A DNA stretch of 64,000 bases from CALDOK01 sp964481655 (GCA_964481655.1 CAYZVO010000019.1:1-64000), one strand, 5' to 3'; shown: positions 46,527 through 56,184, numbered from the stretch's first letter. Notes: generated from the sequence alone by a model not told the origin. Made by a program: numbers and translations.

Positions 46527-47746
46527 CGGGTCAGGATCACCCCGACGTTCCACGCGATGCCCACCACCGAGCTGGTGCCGTTGTTCAGGGGCACGGTGGT
46601 CTCGGCCTCGCGCATGGCGCCCACGTAGGTGTAGAGCTGGTTGCCGCCCTGCCAGGCCTCCCAGGCGCCGGGGGGCACGGTGAAGGCGCCGTCGTTCTCG
46701 GCCAGGCAGGACAGGATCTCGAAGGTCTCGCGGCCATCGCCGGAGATGCGGGCGATGTAGACGACCACCGCGTCGGCCTCGATCTCCGCCCACTCGAAGG
46801 CGAGCTGATCCTGGCTCAACGTCAGGGGCGAGCTCCCGGCGATGTCGGGGCTGGTGAGCACGAACTCATCCGGGGTCGAGACCACGGCGGGCATGGCCAC
46901 CTCGGGCAGCCCCCACAGGTCGAGCAGAGCCAGGTCGTAGTCGATCTCCGACTCCACCTCGCCCGAACCGAACTGGGCCTCGAAGCGGGTCTCATCAGCG
47001 TTCCAGCTGGGCCGCAGGGTGGAGAGCTCCCCGGTGAGCACGGCGCTGGCGCCCGCCATGTCGAGCCCGCCGCGGCTATCGACCTCGAAGCTGTCGCTGG
47101 AGCAGGAGTCCAGGCCCGCCGCGAACAGGTCGCGGTAGGGCTCGTCATCCGGCTGGGCCGGGAACCAGAGCTGGAGCATGCCGTAGTCGTCGGTGCCGTG
47201 GTTCCAGTAGCTGCCCCGGTAGTCGAACCACTGCAGCGCACCCTTGGCGGTCACCATGCCGCTCTCGTCGTCCTGGTCGATGTACTGGAAGCCATCCTCG
47301 AGCACGGCCTGCCCGCCTCGCTGAGCCACGGTCACGTCCACGGTGGCGGCCCCGGTCACGGCGGGGGTGGTGACGGTGAGGGTGTCCTCGGTGACGGCCA
47401 CGACGGTGGCGGTGGCGTCGCCGAACCGGACGCTCACATCGTCCGTGAACGCCGCGCCGCTGATGGTCACGGCGCTGCCGCCGCCCCGGGGGCCGTAGGC
47501 CGGGGTGAGCCCGGAGAGCTCCGGCGCGGGCAGCGCGGTGTCGTAGGGGCCGGTGTCGTGGGCGGAGTTGGTGTCGCCGGTCTCGGCGGTGTCGGGCTCC
47601 CCGGTGTCGTCCGTGGGCGTGTCGCTGTCCACGGGGCCGAGGCCGCTGTCCTGGAGCTGGTCCCAGAGGTCCCAGTCACCGGGGCCGAGGACGCAGCCCG
47701 AGGCGAGGGCCACGGACACGACGAAGATGATGCGCGCGGGGCTCAT
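46523..47746 (-). CDS. IPT/TIG-domain lipoprotein
   Basis: 407 residues with lipobox at about residue 18 (LASGC), an Asp/Thr linker, and an IPT/TIG immunoglobulin-like domain at about 75-155 (SGLTPAYGPRGGGSAVTISG). The remaining 250 residues are of unknown fold. It is the third gene of a unit with the kinase and its associated protein, its ATG overlapping the kinase stop. It may be surface exposed; function unknown. Confidence 0.75.
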   Translation of the reverse strand: MSPARIIFVVSVALASGCVLGPGDWDLWDQLQDSGLGPVDSDTPTDDTGEPDTAETGDTNSAHDTGPYDTALPAPELSGLTPAYGPRGGGSAVTISGAAFTDDVSVRFGDATATVVAVTEDTLTVTTPAVTGAATVDVTVAQRGGQAVLEDGFQYIDQDDESGMVTAKGALQWFDYRGSYWNHGTDDYGMLQLWFPAQPDDEPYRDLFAAGLDSCSSDSFEVDSRGGLDMAGASAVLTGELSTLRPSWNADETRFEAQFGSGEVESEIDYDLALLDLWGLPEVAMPAVVSTPDEFVLTSPDIAGSSPLTLSQDQLAFEWAEIEADAVVVYIARISGDGRETFEILSCLAENDGAFTVPPGAWEAWQGGNQLYTYVGAMREAETTVPLNNGTSSVVGIAWNVGVILTR

Positions 47747-49467
47747 TTGCAGTTCTCCATCAAGGCGCTGCAGCGCAGGGTCCGGGTCTCGCCCGCGGAC
47801 AGCTGCAGGAAGCCAGGCCGCTCGATGGTGCGGCCGGACGGGAAGGTGGCGTGCAGGTCATAGGTCCCCGGCGGGATCGACCCGACCCCGCGCCGGCGAC
47901 CGCTGACATCCACCAGCCACAGCTCGCTGTGGTCGCCGGTGGCGGAGACGGTGGCGGGCTCGGCCGGGATCGCCCGGCGCGTCGTGGCGGGCGCGGGGCT
48001 GGCGGCCTCATCCTCGACTCCCCTCTCCCTCGGGGGGGACCGAAGGTGGGCAGGCAGGCCGGAGGCCTGACGCTCGGAGGGGCTGGGGGAGAGGGGGCTC
48101 ACCGAGCCGTCACGGGCGAGGGGCTCGGGAGGTGCGGCCTCGACGACGGGCTCGGGGTCCGGATCGAACTCGGATTCCACCCGGCGGGTGGGGATGAACC
48201 CCTCCCCTGGGTTCGAGGCGGTCAGCTGTGGGCTGTCGGCTGTCGGCTGTCGGCCTTCCGGCCCCGACACCCACCCCACCACCACCCACACCAACCCGAC
48301 CGCAGCCGCAGCACCCAGCGCTCCCAGCATCGCAGCTCTGCGCACCCGACCCCGGTTCATCTCCTCGGCGGCCTCGAAGGCCTCCATGGTCAGGGTCGGC
48401 CCGTTGACCCAGGGGCCCGCGGCGGGATCAGCAGTGCCTACGGGGCCGGGGTCGATGACCGGCCCCAGGCCACTGGGCACCCGAGGCACAGGGATCTCCG
48501 TCTCTGTCGGATCATCCTCGAGCACAGGCGCCGAGGCCAAGGCACAGGCGGGCAGCTGGAAGTTGGGGGGTTCGGTGCTCTCGGCACCCCAGGGCTGCTG
48601 TCCGGAGAGGACCCGCCGCAGGGTGGCGCAGTCGGGGATGCGCGCGTCCAGCGCGGGCTGCAGGGCTCCCCGGATCCCCTGCTGCAGGGCCACGGGCAGC
48701 TCGGGCACATGCTCGGCGGGGTCGATGTAGTCACCGCTGGCCACCGCGTTGAAGACCTCGCGCATGTTGGCGCCGACGAAGGCCTGCTGGTGGGTGACCA
48801 GCTGGTAAAGGATGCAGCCCAGGGAGAAGATGTCCGCCCGCTCGTCCACGGCCTGGGCCCGGTCCACCTGCTCGGGGGCCATGAAGGCCGGGGTCCCGAT
48901 GGGGAAGCCGGCCTGGGTCTGGTTGCCAGCGTCCTCGCGGTGCAGGACCTTGGCGATGCCGAAGTCGGTGACCTTGGGGGCCCAGCGGCCGATGTCCCGG
49001 GCCAGCAGCACGTTGGCGGGCTTGAGATCCCGGTGGACGTAGCCCAGGGCGTGGGCCTGCTCCATGGCGCTCAGGATCCCGCAGAACATCTGCGATGCGG
49101 TCTGCAGATCCGGGTGGTTGCCCGCGATCCAGGCGTCCAGGCTCGAGCCGTCCACGTACTCCATCAGCAGGCCGGGGGCGCCGTGCACGTCGAGCACATC
49201 GCTGACAGAGACCAGGTTGGGGTGGCGCAGCCGGGCCTGGACCCGGCCCTCGAGCAGCAGCCGCTCCCGCACCAGGTGGGAGCTCAGGTCGAGCACCTTC
49301 AGGGCGTGCAGGGTGCCCAGGGTGGCGTGGCGCACCAGGTAGACCGTGGCCATGCCGCCCCGGCCGAGCACCCGCTCGACCCGGTAGCGGTCGACCTCGT
49401 GGCCGTTGGGCAGGGCGCCGACGAGGGCCTCCGCGCCAGGCTGGGAGACTCCGGGCTGGGCCTGCAT
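47743..49467 (-). CDS. Ser/Thr protein kinase with TM and PEGA-like tail
   Basis: 574 residues; GGGAGG precedes the ATG, which overlaps the upstream stop (TGATG). The kinase domain has GRGGMATVY (35-43), Lys57, HRD at 145-147, DFG at 168 and APEQ. A membrane helix lies around 373-397. The region after it contains 10 residues from a heptamer array (about 404-414) and 25 residues from the dispersed palindromic repeat (458-482). The last 70 residues look like a PEGA-type beta domain (LWLVDVSGRRRGVGSIPPG). Likely a sensor kinase in envelope signalling. Confidence 0.83.
   Translation of the reverse strand: MQAQPGVSQPGAEALVGALPNGHEVDRYRVERVLGRGGMATVYLVRHATLGTLHALKVLDLSSHLVRERLLLEGRVQARLRHPNLVSVSDVLDVHGAPGLLMEYVDGSSLDAWIAGNHPDLQTASQMFCGILSAMEQAHALGYVHRDLKPANVLLARDIGRWAPKVTDFGIAKVLHREDAGNQTQAGFPIGTPAFMAPEQVDRAQAVDERADIFSLGCILYQLVTHQQAFVGANMREVFNAVASGDYIDPAEHVPELPVALQQGIRGALQPALDARIPDCATLRRVLSGQQPWGAESTEPPNFQLPACALASAPVLEDDPTETEIPVPRVPSGLGPVIDPGPVGTADPAAGPWVNGPTLTMEAFEAAEEMNRGRVRRAAMLGALGAAAAVGLVWVVVGWVSGPEGRQPTADSPQLTASNPGEGFIPTRRVESEFDPDPEPVVEAAPPEPLARDGSVSPLSPSPSERQASGLPAHLRSPPRERGVEDEAASPAPATTRRAIPAEPATVSATGDHSELWLVDVSGRRRGVGSIPPGTYDLHATFPSGRTIERPGFLQLSAGETRTLRCSALMENCK
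48022..48095 (-). repeat. Palindromic dispersed repeat, copy 2, inside kinase gene
   Basis: Reverse-complement copy of the element at 4600-4675. It contributes in frame SPLSPSPSERQASGLPAHL to the kinase linker between membrane helix and C-terminal domain. Confidence 0.72.
48225..48255. repeat. GGCTGTC/GGGCTGT array in kinase coding region
   Basis: Four heptamer units in frame with the kinase linker; same family as the arrays at 35988 and 42949. Confidence 0.75.
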
Positions 49468-50375
49468 CACCACCTCCCCACGACCACAGCACCCAGCACC
49501 AGGCCCGCGGAGAGCCCGGCGGCGCCGTAGGCGGTGAAGCCGGTCGCGCGGTTCACAGCGTAGGCCAGCTGGGCGTCGTACCGCAGATCGGCCGCCCAGA
49601 AGGGGTCCTCGGAGCGCTGGGAGACCAGCGCGGCGCCGCCGGCCAGCGCACCCGCGGCCAGGCCGGTGCCGAGCAGGGCCCAGGAGCTGCGCCGCTGGGT
49701 CGGGGCCGCCGCCGTCGCGAGGACGGGCTCGGCGGTCGGGCCCGACTCGGGCTCGCCGACCTGGACCGGCAGGACCGCGCCCGCTCCCGCAGCTTCCGAC
49801 GACGACGACGACGTCGTCCACGCCGCGGCCGCGCGCATGGCCATGGCCCCGCACACGCCCATCTCGCGGTTGCTGGACTCGCAGCGGCCACCCGGGGGCC
49901 CCCCCCCCGGCCCCGCCGGCCCCGCCCCGCCCCCCCCCCCGCCCCCCCCCCCCCCCGGCGGCGTCGCCGCGGCGGCCGCGCGCTTGGCCTTGGCCGCGAT
50001 CAGGGCCTTGTCCAGGGCGCTGCCCGCCGGCACCAGCGAGGGCCCGGGCTCGATGTCCGGACCCACCAGCACCAGCTGATCGAAGGCCTCCACCAGCGCG
50101 GGCTTGTCCCGCCGGAGCCAGCCGTCCAGGCCCCGGGCGAGCCACAGCTGGGCCTCCCACTCGGGGGTGAGGGTCGGATCGAGGCACTCGAGCCCCAGCT
50201 CGGCCTGGGCCAGGGAGCTGGCGAACAGCTCGGGGTCCAGCTGGGCGTAGGCCTCGAGGGCCGTGGCCAGCGCGGGCAGACCGGCCTCGGGGCCGACGGT
50301 GGCGCAGGGATCGTCCTCGGCCAGCGCGGCAGGGGCCGCGAGGATCGAGCTGCTGACGAGCAGAGCGCGGAGCAT
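49467..50375 (-). CDS. Exported kinase-operon protein, middle damaged by poly-C
   Basis: 302 residues as read, beginning MLRALLVSSSILAAPAALA after GGAAGGACC. N-terminal helical region to about residue 135, then a Gly-rich stretch caused by the poly-C tract, then two predicted membrane helices near the C-terminus. The middle is where a further domain would be expected, so the reading frame there is unreliable. First gene of the kinase-TIG lipoprotein unit. Function unknown. Confidence 0.5.
   Translation of the reverse strand: MLRALLVSSSILAAPAALAEDDPCATVGPEAGLPALATALEAYAQLDPELFASSLAQAELGLECLDPTLTPEWEAQLWLARGLDGWLRRDKPALVEAFDQLVLVGPDIEPGPSLVPAGSALDKALIAAKAKRAAAAATPPGGGGGGGGGGAGPAGPGGGPPGGRCESSNREMGVCGAMAMRAAAAWTTSSSSSEAAGAGAVLPVQVGEPESGPTAEPVLATAAAPTQRRSSWALLGTGLAAGALAGGAALVSQRSEDPFWAADLRYDAQLAYAVNRATGFTAYGAAGLSAGLVLGAVVVGRW
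49893..49958. repeat. Poly-C tract in kinase-associated gene
   Basis: C runs up to 16 long with few G. Same character as the tracts at 20077 and 40589; suspected damage. Confidence 0.7.
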
Positions 50376-50475
50376 GTGGTCCTTCCAGGGCTATGGGGCG
50401 GCGGGAATGGATCGCCCCCAGAGCACCATGGAGTCGTCAAGCGTAAGGACCGTTACAAGAACAAACCGCCGCGAA

Positions 50476-51762
50476 TCAGGGGGACGGCCAGCGCGTCACG
50501 AAACGCGCGCCCCCCAGCTCCGAGGACTCCACGACGATGGCGCCCCCGTGGGCCTCGAGGATGCGCTGGACGATGGCCAGCCCGAGCCCCACGCCTCCCG
50601 AGGCCCGATCCCGGGCCTCGTCCAGCCGGGCGAAGGGCTGGAAGATGCGCTCCCGCTCGGCCTCGGGCACCCCGGGGCCGTCGTCGTCCACCACCAGCAC
50701 CAGCTCCTCGCCGTCACGCCACCAGCGCAGGTGCACCGCCGCCTCGGCGTGCCGCGCAGCGTTGGCGATCAGGTTGCGCAGGGCCCGGTTGAAGGCCCGG
50801 GCGTCGGCCCGGACGCACTCGGGCGCGTCGTCCGCGGTGGTGACAGACACCGGCGGGGCGTCCGGGGGCAGCTTGGCCACGAGCCGGTCGATGGACGCTG
50901 CGATGGGGACCTCCTGCAGGTCGATGGGCGCCCGCCCGCTCTCGTAGCGGGAGTAGACCAGCAGCTCCTCGACCATGGCTTCGAGCTCGAGCAGGTCGCC
51001 CTCGAGCTCGGCTCGCCGCCGCTCGCGGTCCTCGGGGTCCGTGGTCATGTCCAGGACCTCGGCGCCGAAGCGCAGCCGGGCGATGGGGGTGCGGATCTCG
51101 TGGGCCACGGCCTGGACCAGGCGCTGTTGATCCTCGAGCAGGCCCTGGACCTGATCGGCCATGGCGTTGAAGCGGCGGGTGAGCTGACCGATGGCGTCGT
51201 CCCCCCGCGGCTCGGGGGCCCGCGCGGTGAGATCGCCCTCTCCCAGCGCCTTGGCGGCGCGCTCGAGGCGCTGCAGGCGGCGCACCACAGGCAGGGCCAT
51301 CAGGAAGGCCACCGAGCCGACCACAGACACGAGCACGACCAGCACCTGGACGAGGTCACCAGGCGTGGGCTCCATGTCGAAGCGGTGGGGGCCCACCATC
51401 AACACCTGGCCGTCCCGAAGGGGCACCACCGCGGTGAACCCGGGCTCGGCCCAGGCCATAGCGGCCTCTCCGCGGGCCAGCGCCTCCCGCGCGGTGGCGG
51501 GCACGCTCGGATCGTCCGCGGCCACCCGCTGGGTCGGCATGTCGGCGGCCACGCCGATCTCGGCGAGCATGGCGTCGCTGACCGCGCCGCCGCTCTCGTC
51601 GATCTCCCGCACCAGGTTGGTCAGGCACAGCTCGGCCATGGGGGGGGTGCTGTTGACGACCTGACGCTCGAAGGAAGAGACGAAGATGTAGGCCGTCAGG
51701 CCGAAGGCCACGAGGATGGCCAGGAAGATGCCCAGCGCGAAGCGGAAGGACAGCTGCTTCAT
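50476..51762 (-). CDS. HAMP sensor histidine kinase
   Basis: 428 residues: helix near 10-30, periplasmic sensor region to about 135, second helix 137-160, HAMP, H-box HEIRTPIARL (His221) and an ATPase domain with NLIANAARHA (N-box), DDDGPGV and GVGLGLAIV. Start at 51762 overlaps the regulator stop (ATGA). Of the CpxA/RstB type. It phosphorylates the neighbouring regulator; signal unknown. Confidence 0.9.
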   Translation of the reverse strand: MKQLSFRFALGIFLAILVAFGLTAYIFVSSFERQVVNSTPPMAELCLTNLVREIDESGGAVSDAMLAEIGVAADMPTQRVAADDPSVPATAREALARGEAAMAWAEPGFTAVVPLRDGQVLMVGPHRFDMEPTPGDLVQVLVVLVSVVGSVAFLMALPVVRRLQRLERAAKALGEGDLTARAPEPRGDDAIGQLTRRFNAMADQVQGLLEDQQRLVQAVAHEIRTPIARLRFGAEVLDMTTDPEDRERRRAELEGDLLELEAMVEELLVYSRYESGRAPIDLQEVPIAASIDRLVAKLPPDAPPVSVTTADDAPECVRADARAFNRALRNLIANAARHAEAAVHLRWWRDGEELVLVVDDDGPGVPEAERERIFQPFARLDEARDRASGGVGLGLAIVQRILEAHGGAIVVESSELGGARFVTRWPSP

Positions 51763-52466
51763 GCCGGCCTCGCCAGCAGGTAGCCGACCCCGCGCACGGA
51801 CTTGATGAAGCGCGGGTGGGCGGCGTCGTCCCCCAGCTTCTTGCGCAGGCGCAGCACCCGCAGGTCGATGGAGCGGTCCAGCCCGTCCCACTCGATGCCC
51901 CGCAGCTCCCGGTAGATGGCCTCGCGCTCCAGGGTCTGGCCCGCGTGGCGCGCCAGCAGGTGCAGCAGGTCGAACTCGGCGGTGGTCAGCTCGACCTCGC
52001 GACCCGCCACGCTCACGGCCCGGCGCCCGGGGTCCACGACCAGCTCACCGACGGTGAGTACACCACCGGGCCCGGAGGACGCCTCGGAGGCCACCGGCAC
52101 CCGGCGCAGCAGGGTCCGCACCCGGGCGAGCACCTTGCGGGGCGAGGCGGGCTTGGCCACGTAGTCGTCGGCGCCCAGCTCGAGCCCCACCACCTCGTCC
52201 ACCTCGTCCCCCAGGGCAGTCAGCATCAGGATCGGGCCGGCGTAGCGGTCTCGCACCCGCTTGCAGACCGTCAGCCCGTCCATGCCCGGCAGCATCACGT
52301 CCAGGATCACCAGATCGGGCTGCTCCGCGACGATGCGCTCGACAGCTCGATCGCCGCGCCCCTCGATGCTGACCTCGAGGGCGTCGGAGGCCTCGAGGTA
52401 CTCCTTGACCAGCTGCGCGAGGCGCACATCGTCCTCGACCAGCAGGATGCGATTAGAGGTCTCCAT
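51759..52466 (-). CDS. OmpR-family response regulator
   Basis: 235 residues from the ATG at 52466 (GGGAGG spaced by 5-6 nt); an in-frame GTG six bases earlier is less well placed. Receiver domain with Asp12-Asp13, phospho-acceptor Asp56 in LVILDVMLPGMDG, and Lys in AKPASP. The winged-helix DNA-binding domain begins near 135 and ends KSVRGVGYLL. Partner of the histidine kinase. No target site is identifiable, but the adjacent efflux genes are candidates. Confidence 0.92.
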   Translation of the reverse strand: METSNRILLVEDDVRLAQLVKEYLEASDALEVSIEGRGDRAVERIVAEQPDLVILDVMLPGMDGLTVCKRVRDRYAGPILMLTALGDEVDEVVGLELGADDYVAKPASPRKVLARVRTLLRRVPVASEASSGPGGVLTVGELVVDPGRRAVSVAGREVELTTAEFDLLHLLARHAGQTLEREAIYRELRGIEWDGLDRSIDLRVLRLRKKLGDDAAHPRFIKSVRGVGYLLARPA

Positions 52467-52527
52467 GCCCACCTCCCGTGTCGGGTGTCACGTGACCGAG
52501 CATCGAGCATATCGCTGGCTTCGACGG

Positions 52528-54153
52528 ATGCACGCCGGGTTGACCAGCCCGCAGGGCCTCGCCCGCTTCGATCTGCTCGTGCTGGGGCTGCTGCTGTGCT
52601 GGGCACTGTGGCTGCGCGTGGTGGTCGCCGACGCCCTGGTGCTCGAGCCCGCCTTCGCCTTCGGACCCGACGGCGACGACTGGGCGGGGGTCTTCCGGGG
52701 CACCGCCGACGGCTGGCCCCTGCGCTGGGAGGGCGAGTGGTCGTACAAGTACCCGCTGCTGCCCCTGCTCTCCCTGGGGGTGGCGGGCCTGGCCGAGGCC
52801 CCCGTGGCCTTCGGGGCGCTGTGGGTCAACCTGCTGACCGGCGCGCTGCTCGCGCCCCTCACCTACGCCTTCGGGCGCCCGCTGGTGGGCCGCCCCGCCG
52901 CCCTCGCCGCCGCCGGCTGGATGGTGGTGCAGGACGGCCTGGCCGCCCACAGTGTGCTGACCACGGCCTACGCCCTGATCCCCACCGCCACGCTGCTGAT
53001 GCTGCTGGGCATGAGCCTGTCCCTGCGCGGGCGCCCCCGCTCCGGCGCCGTGGCCACCATCATCGGCACAGCCGCGCTGATGACCACCGTGCTGCACGGA
53101 GGGGCCCTGGCGCTGGTCACCCTGGGGGCCGCGGCCCTGTTCCCGACGCTGGCGCTGATCCGCACGCCGCGGGACTGGCGGCCCCTGTGGCGGCTGGCCT
53201 GGCCGGTGGGCGCCGGCCTGGCGCTGGGCCGGCTGGGGCTGTTCAGCCATGAGATGGGGGACGAGACCCCCGGGCTGGGCGCCCTGATCCACCTGTACGA
53301 AGAGGTGGCCCAGACCGCCTTCCACGACCCCACCTACGGCTCCCCCACAGGCCACCAGGTGGACCGCCTGGTGGCGGGCATGTCCCGCTGGGAGCACCTG
53401 CAGCTCGCCAACTGGGAGCTGTACAACCTGCCGATCGTCGTGGTGCTGCCCCTGGCCATCGCCGGGATCGTGGCGGTCGCCCTGCTGATGCGGCGGGAGC
53501 CCCGGCTGGCGGCCGCCCGAGCGCTGCTGCTGGTGATGCTGCCCGGGGTGGTCTACGGCTTCGTCGCCAACTCCGAGGACTTCCACGTCTTCCAGTGGAC
53601 CCCGGCCCTGGCCCTGGTCCTCTGCGCCGGCGTCGGCGCGTGGTGGCTGCTGCGGGACAGCTGGGTCGCGCGGATCGTCTGCGGAGCCGGGGCGCTGGCC
53701 CTGCTGCTGTGGCAGTCCCACGGCGTCCCGGCGCTCCAGGCGGAGCTGCTGCCGCGCCTCCGCTACGACCGGGTGTGGACCTACTACGTCGAGAACGACA
53801 TCATGCGCCGCATCTGCGCGGGTGCCGTGGGCCCGGTGAGCGTGCGCGGAACCCTGATGGTCCAGGACCCCATGGTCTGGGGCTACCGGGCCAACCTGCA
53901 CGGGGCCCACGCGCTGGCGGGAGCCACGGACCTGGCCCCGCCGGTGGACCCGGACACCCTCGAGCCGCCGGTCTACCTGGTGGGCGCCCAGCCGGAGGAC
54001 GCGGAGCGCTGGCGCTTCTTGCTGGCCCTGCACGACCAGCCGGGGAGCGCGGCGCTGTTCCTGAGGCTGCCCGCCCATGGTCTACCTGGCGACGTCGAGC
54101 AGATCGCTCCCGAGGGCGCGGAGCAGGACGATGGCGTCGAGATCGGCCTGTAG
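52528..54153 (+). CDS. Polytopic GT-C-like membrane protein
   Basis: 541 residues from the ATG at 52528 (GTG at 52492 is an alternative; neither has a good ribosome site). About ten helices; the first loop holds FGPDGDDWAG (acidic, GT-C type) and the second EGEWSYKYP. The C-terminal soluble region is about 130 residues. Probably transfers a sugar or similar group from a lipid carrier. Its last 72 nt overlap the end of the convergent outer membrane factor gene. Confidence 0.65.
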   Translation: MHAGLTSPQGLARFDLLVLGLLLCWALWLRVVVADALVLEPAFAFGPDGDDWAGVFRGTADGWPLRWEGEWSYKYPLLPLLSLGVAGLAEAPVAFGALWVNLLTGALLAPLTYAFGRPLVGRPAALAAAGWMVVQDGLAAHSVLTTAYALIPTATLLMLLGMSLSLRGRPRSGAVATIIGTAALMTTVLHGGALALVTLGAAALFPTLALIRTPRDWRPLWRLAWPVGAGLALGRLGLFSHEMGDETPGLGALIHLYEEVAQTAFHDPTYGSPTGHQVDRLVAGMSRWEHLQLANWELYNLPIVVVLPLAIAGIVAVALLMRREPRLAAARALLLVMLPGVVYGFVANSEDFHVFQWTPALALVLCAGVGAWWLLRDSWVARIVCGAGALALLLWQSHGVPALQAELLPRLRYDRVWTYYVENDIMRRICAGAVGPVSVRGTLMVQDPMVWGYRANLHGAHALAGATDLAPPVDPDTLEPPVYLVGAQPEDAERWRFLLALHDQPGSAALFLRLPAHGLPGDVEQIAPEGAEQDDGVEIGL

Positions 54154-55416
54154 CTGGGTGGTCAGACGGTTCAGCTCCGCCCCCACCAGGCTGGCTCGGG
54201 CGTCGCTGACCTCGAAGGACGAACCGGCCCCGGCGGCGTAGGCGGTCTCCACCAGCTCCAGGGCCTCCGACGCCATGGCCGCCCGCTCGTCCGCCAGGCC
54301 CACCGCCGCCTCGGCGCTCTGCTGATCCCGCAGGGCCTGCCGCACCGCCTGGGCCGCCTGGCGCTCGGCATCCTCGAGCTTGATCTCCGCCTGGCGCAGC
54401 TCGGCCTTGCGGCCACCGATGTCGCCGACCATGGCGTGGTTGTACAGGGGCACGTTCAGGCTGGCCACGGCGGTCCAGCGGGTGGGGTCGTCCGAGCCCA
54501 TCTCCCCCGGCTCGGTGAAGGCGTAGGAGCCCTGCCAGGCCAGATCGACGCTGGGCATCCAGGTCGAGCGCGACAGGCCCAGGTTGGCCCGGGCCAGGTC
54601 CACGGAGGCCCGGGAGACCCGCAGATCCTCGCGCTGGGTCAGGGCGTGGACCACCAGGTCCTCGTCGGCCGCCTGGGGCAGCTCGAGGGGCGCGGCCTCG
54701 CCGGGCTCGGGCAGCTCGTCCAGTCCGGTGAGCACCCCAAGGCCGTCACGGGCGCTGTCGTAGGCCAGCTCGGCACCCAGCAGGTCCTGCTGGGCCTGGG
54801 CCAGATCGGTGCGGGCTCGGACCACGTCGATGCGCAGGCCCGCGCCCGCGTCGAAGCGGGTCTCGGCGACCTCGAGGTGCTCCTGGGCCGAGGCCACCTG
54901 CTCCCGCTGCAGGTCCACCAGCGCCCCGGTCATGCTGGCGGCGTACCAGGCCTGGGCCGTGGCCATCAGCAGCTCCTGCTCCACCTGTGCCACGGACAGC
55001 TCGGTCAGCGCTTGGCCCTCGCGGGCGACCCGCAGGGTGGCCCAGGAGCGGGGGCTGAGCACCGTCCAGGAGGCCCCGAGGGTGCCGCTGACGCTGTCCT
55101 GCCGGGCGAGCACCATGGGCTCGCTCTCCCCCATCTCGATGGGCAGGCCCATGTCCTCGAACATGGAGCCCATGGTGGCCCCGAAGTCCACGGTCTCCTC
55201 GTGGTCCATGTGGGTGTACTGCACCCCGCCCTGGACCATGGGCAGCAACAGGCCGCGGGCCTGGTTCAGCTGGGCCTGGGCACGGTCGAGCTCGAGCTCC
55301 ATGGCGGCGATGGTCAGGTTGCGCTGAGAGGCCGAGATCAGGGCCTCGTCCAGATCGAGGGTGGCGGCCTCGGCCGCGGGGAGAGCGAGCAGGAGGGCGC
55401 AGAGGGCGAGGGACAC
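54082..55416 (-). CDS. TolC-like outer membrane factor
   Basis: 444-residue exported protein with GTG start after CCGGAG. Signal peptide ends near AAEA. Two repeats of long helix and strand fit the OEP family: QLNQARGLLLPMVQGG in the first, ANLGLSRSTWMPSVDLAWQG in the second. It forms the trimeric outer membrane duct for an RND pump, presumably that encoded at 56974-61229. The region 55491-55532 upstream is shared with that operon. Confidence 0.85.
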   Translation of the reverse strand: MSLALCALLLALPAAEAATLDLDEALISASQRNLTIAAMELELDRAQAQLNQARGLLLPMVQGGVQYTHMDHEETVDFGATMGSMFEDMGLPIEMGESEPMVLARQDSVSGTLGASWTVLSPRSWATLRVAREGQALTELSVAQVEQELLMATAQAWYAASMTGALVDLQREQVASAQEHLEVAETRFDAGAGLRIDVVRARTDLAQAQQDLLGAELAYDSARDGLGVLTGLDELPEPGEAAPLELPQAADEDLVVHALTQREDLRVSRASVDLARANLGLSRSTWMPSVDLAWQGSYAFTEPGEMGSDDPTRWTAVASLNVPLYNHAMVGDIGGRKAELRQAEIKLEDAERQAAQAVRQALRDQQSAEAAVGLADERAAMASEALELVETAYAAGAGSSFEVSDARASLVGAELNRLTTQLQADLDAIVLLRALGSDLLDVAR

Positions 55417-55490
55417 TGGAAGCTCCGGAGGCTGCGGGAGCAGGTGAACCGCTCCCCTACGTCCAGAGGGTAGGCCCGCTCCCGTCCCGC

Positions 55491-55532
55491 CTCAGTGGAG
55501 GCTGTGTCGCGCTTGTGTTTCGGTCTGTTTCC
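55491..55532 (-). promoter_or_regulatory. Conserved 42-bp element upstream of TolC-like gene
   Basis: On the gene strand: GAAACAGACCGAAACACAAG followed by a partly conserved half ending CTCCACTGAG. About 32 of 42 bases are shared with 61276-61317. GAAACA repeats with a 10-bp period, one helical turn. Suggests a common regulator of the two efflux units. Confidence 0.6.
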
Positions 55533-55542
55533 GGGGCCGGGT

Positions 55543-56184
55543 TCAGTCCTCGCGATCGGCCATGAACAGGCCGATGACGAGCCAGTCGTCGGCGGTGACC
55601 TCCTCCTCGAACTGGAGCTCGGCCCGGCCGTCGGCCACGACGCCCTGGAGCTCGACCTCCAGCCCCTCGAAGGGATGCTGGCCCTCGAACATCGCCTCGC
55701 CGATGAAGTCCTCGCCCCGGATCTCGCCGAAGACGTGTGCACCCGCGGACAGGGCTCCATCGGTGCACGGCCCGAAGCCCTCAGCCTGCCCCGAGGGCAG
55801 GATCTCGAGCTCGAACTCCCCCGTGCACTTGCCGTCGTCGCCGCTGTTGAGCAGCAGCAGGCTCACCTCACCCAGGTAGAGACCCGCCGGGTCGTCCACA
55901 TCGGCGTCGGTGTCGCTGTCCGCGTCGGCGTCGGTGTCGGAGTCCGCGTCAGCGTCGGTGTCCGTGTCTCCCTCGACGCCGGTGTCGTCGATCTCCTCCT
56001 CGCAGTCCGGGGATCCGGCGCAGCCCTCGTCGTCGCAGTCGAACAGGCCGTTCTGGTCATTGTCGGCGCCATCGGAGCACTCACCCGCCTCGTCCCCTTC
56101 GACGTCCTTGTCACCGATGCCCAGGCAGCCCAGGGCGAGGACGAGGGAGAGGGCGGTCGCGGACAGCAGCATGGGGCGTCGCAT
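55543..56184 (-). CDS. DGADND-type lipoprotein, second copy
   Basis: 213 residues with lipobox LALGC near residue 20. The Cys-rich module C-DGADNDQNGLFDC-GCAGSPDC and Asp/Thr/Ala linker match the gene at 7288-8175, but the C-terminal 110 residues differ. The upstream TolC element lies just past its stop and is not its own promoter. Function unknown; a modular surface-display anchor is suggested. Confidence 0.75.
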   Translation of the reverse strand: MRRPMLLSATALSLVLALGCLGIGDKDVEGDEAGECSDGADNDQNGLFDCDDEGCAGSPDCEEEIDDTGVEGDTDTDADADSDTDADADSDTDADVDDPAGLYLGEVSLLLLNSGDDGKCTGEFELEILPSGQAEGFGPCTDGALSAGAHVFGEIRGEDFIGEAMFEGQHPFEGLEVELQGVVADGRAELQFEEEVTADDWLVIGLFMADRED

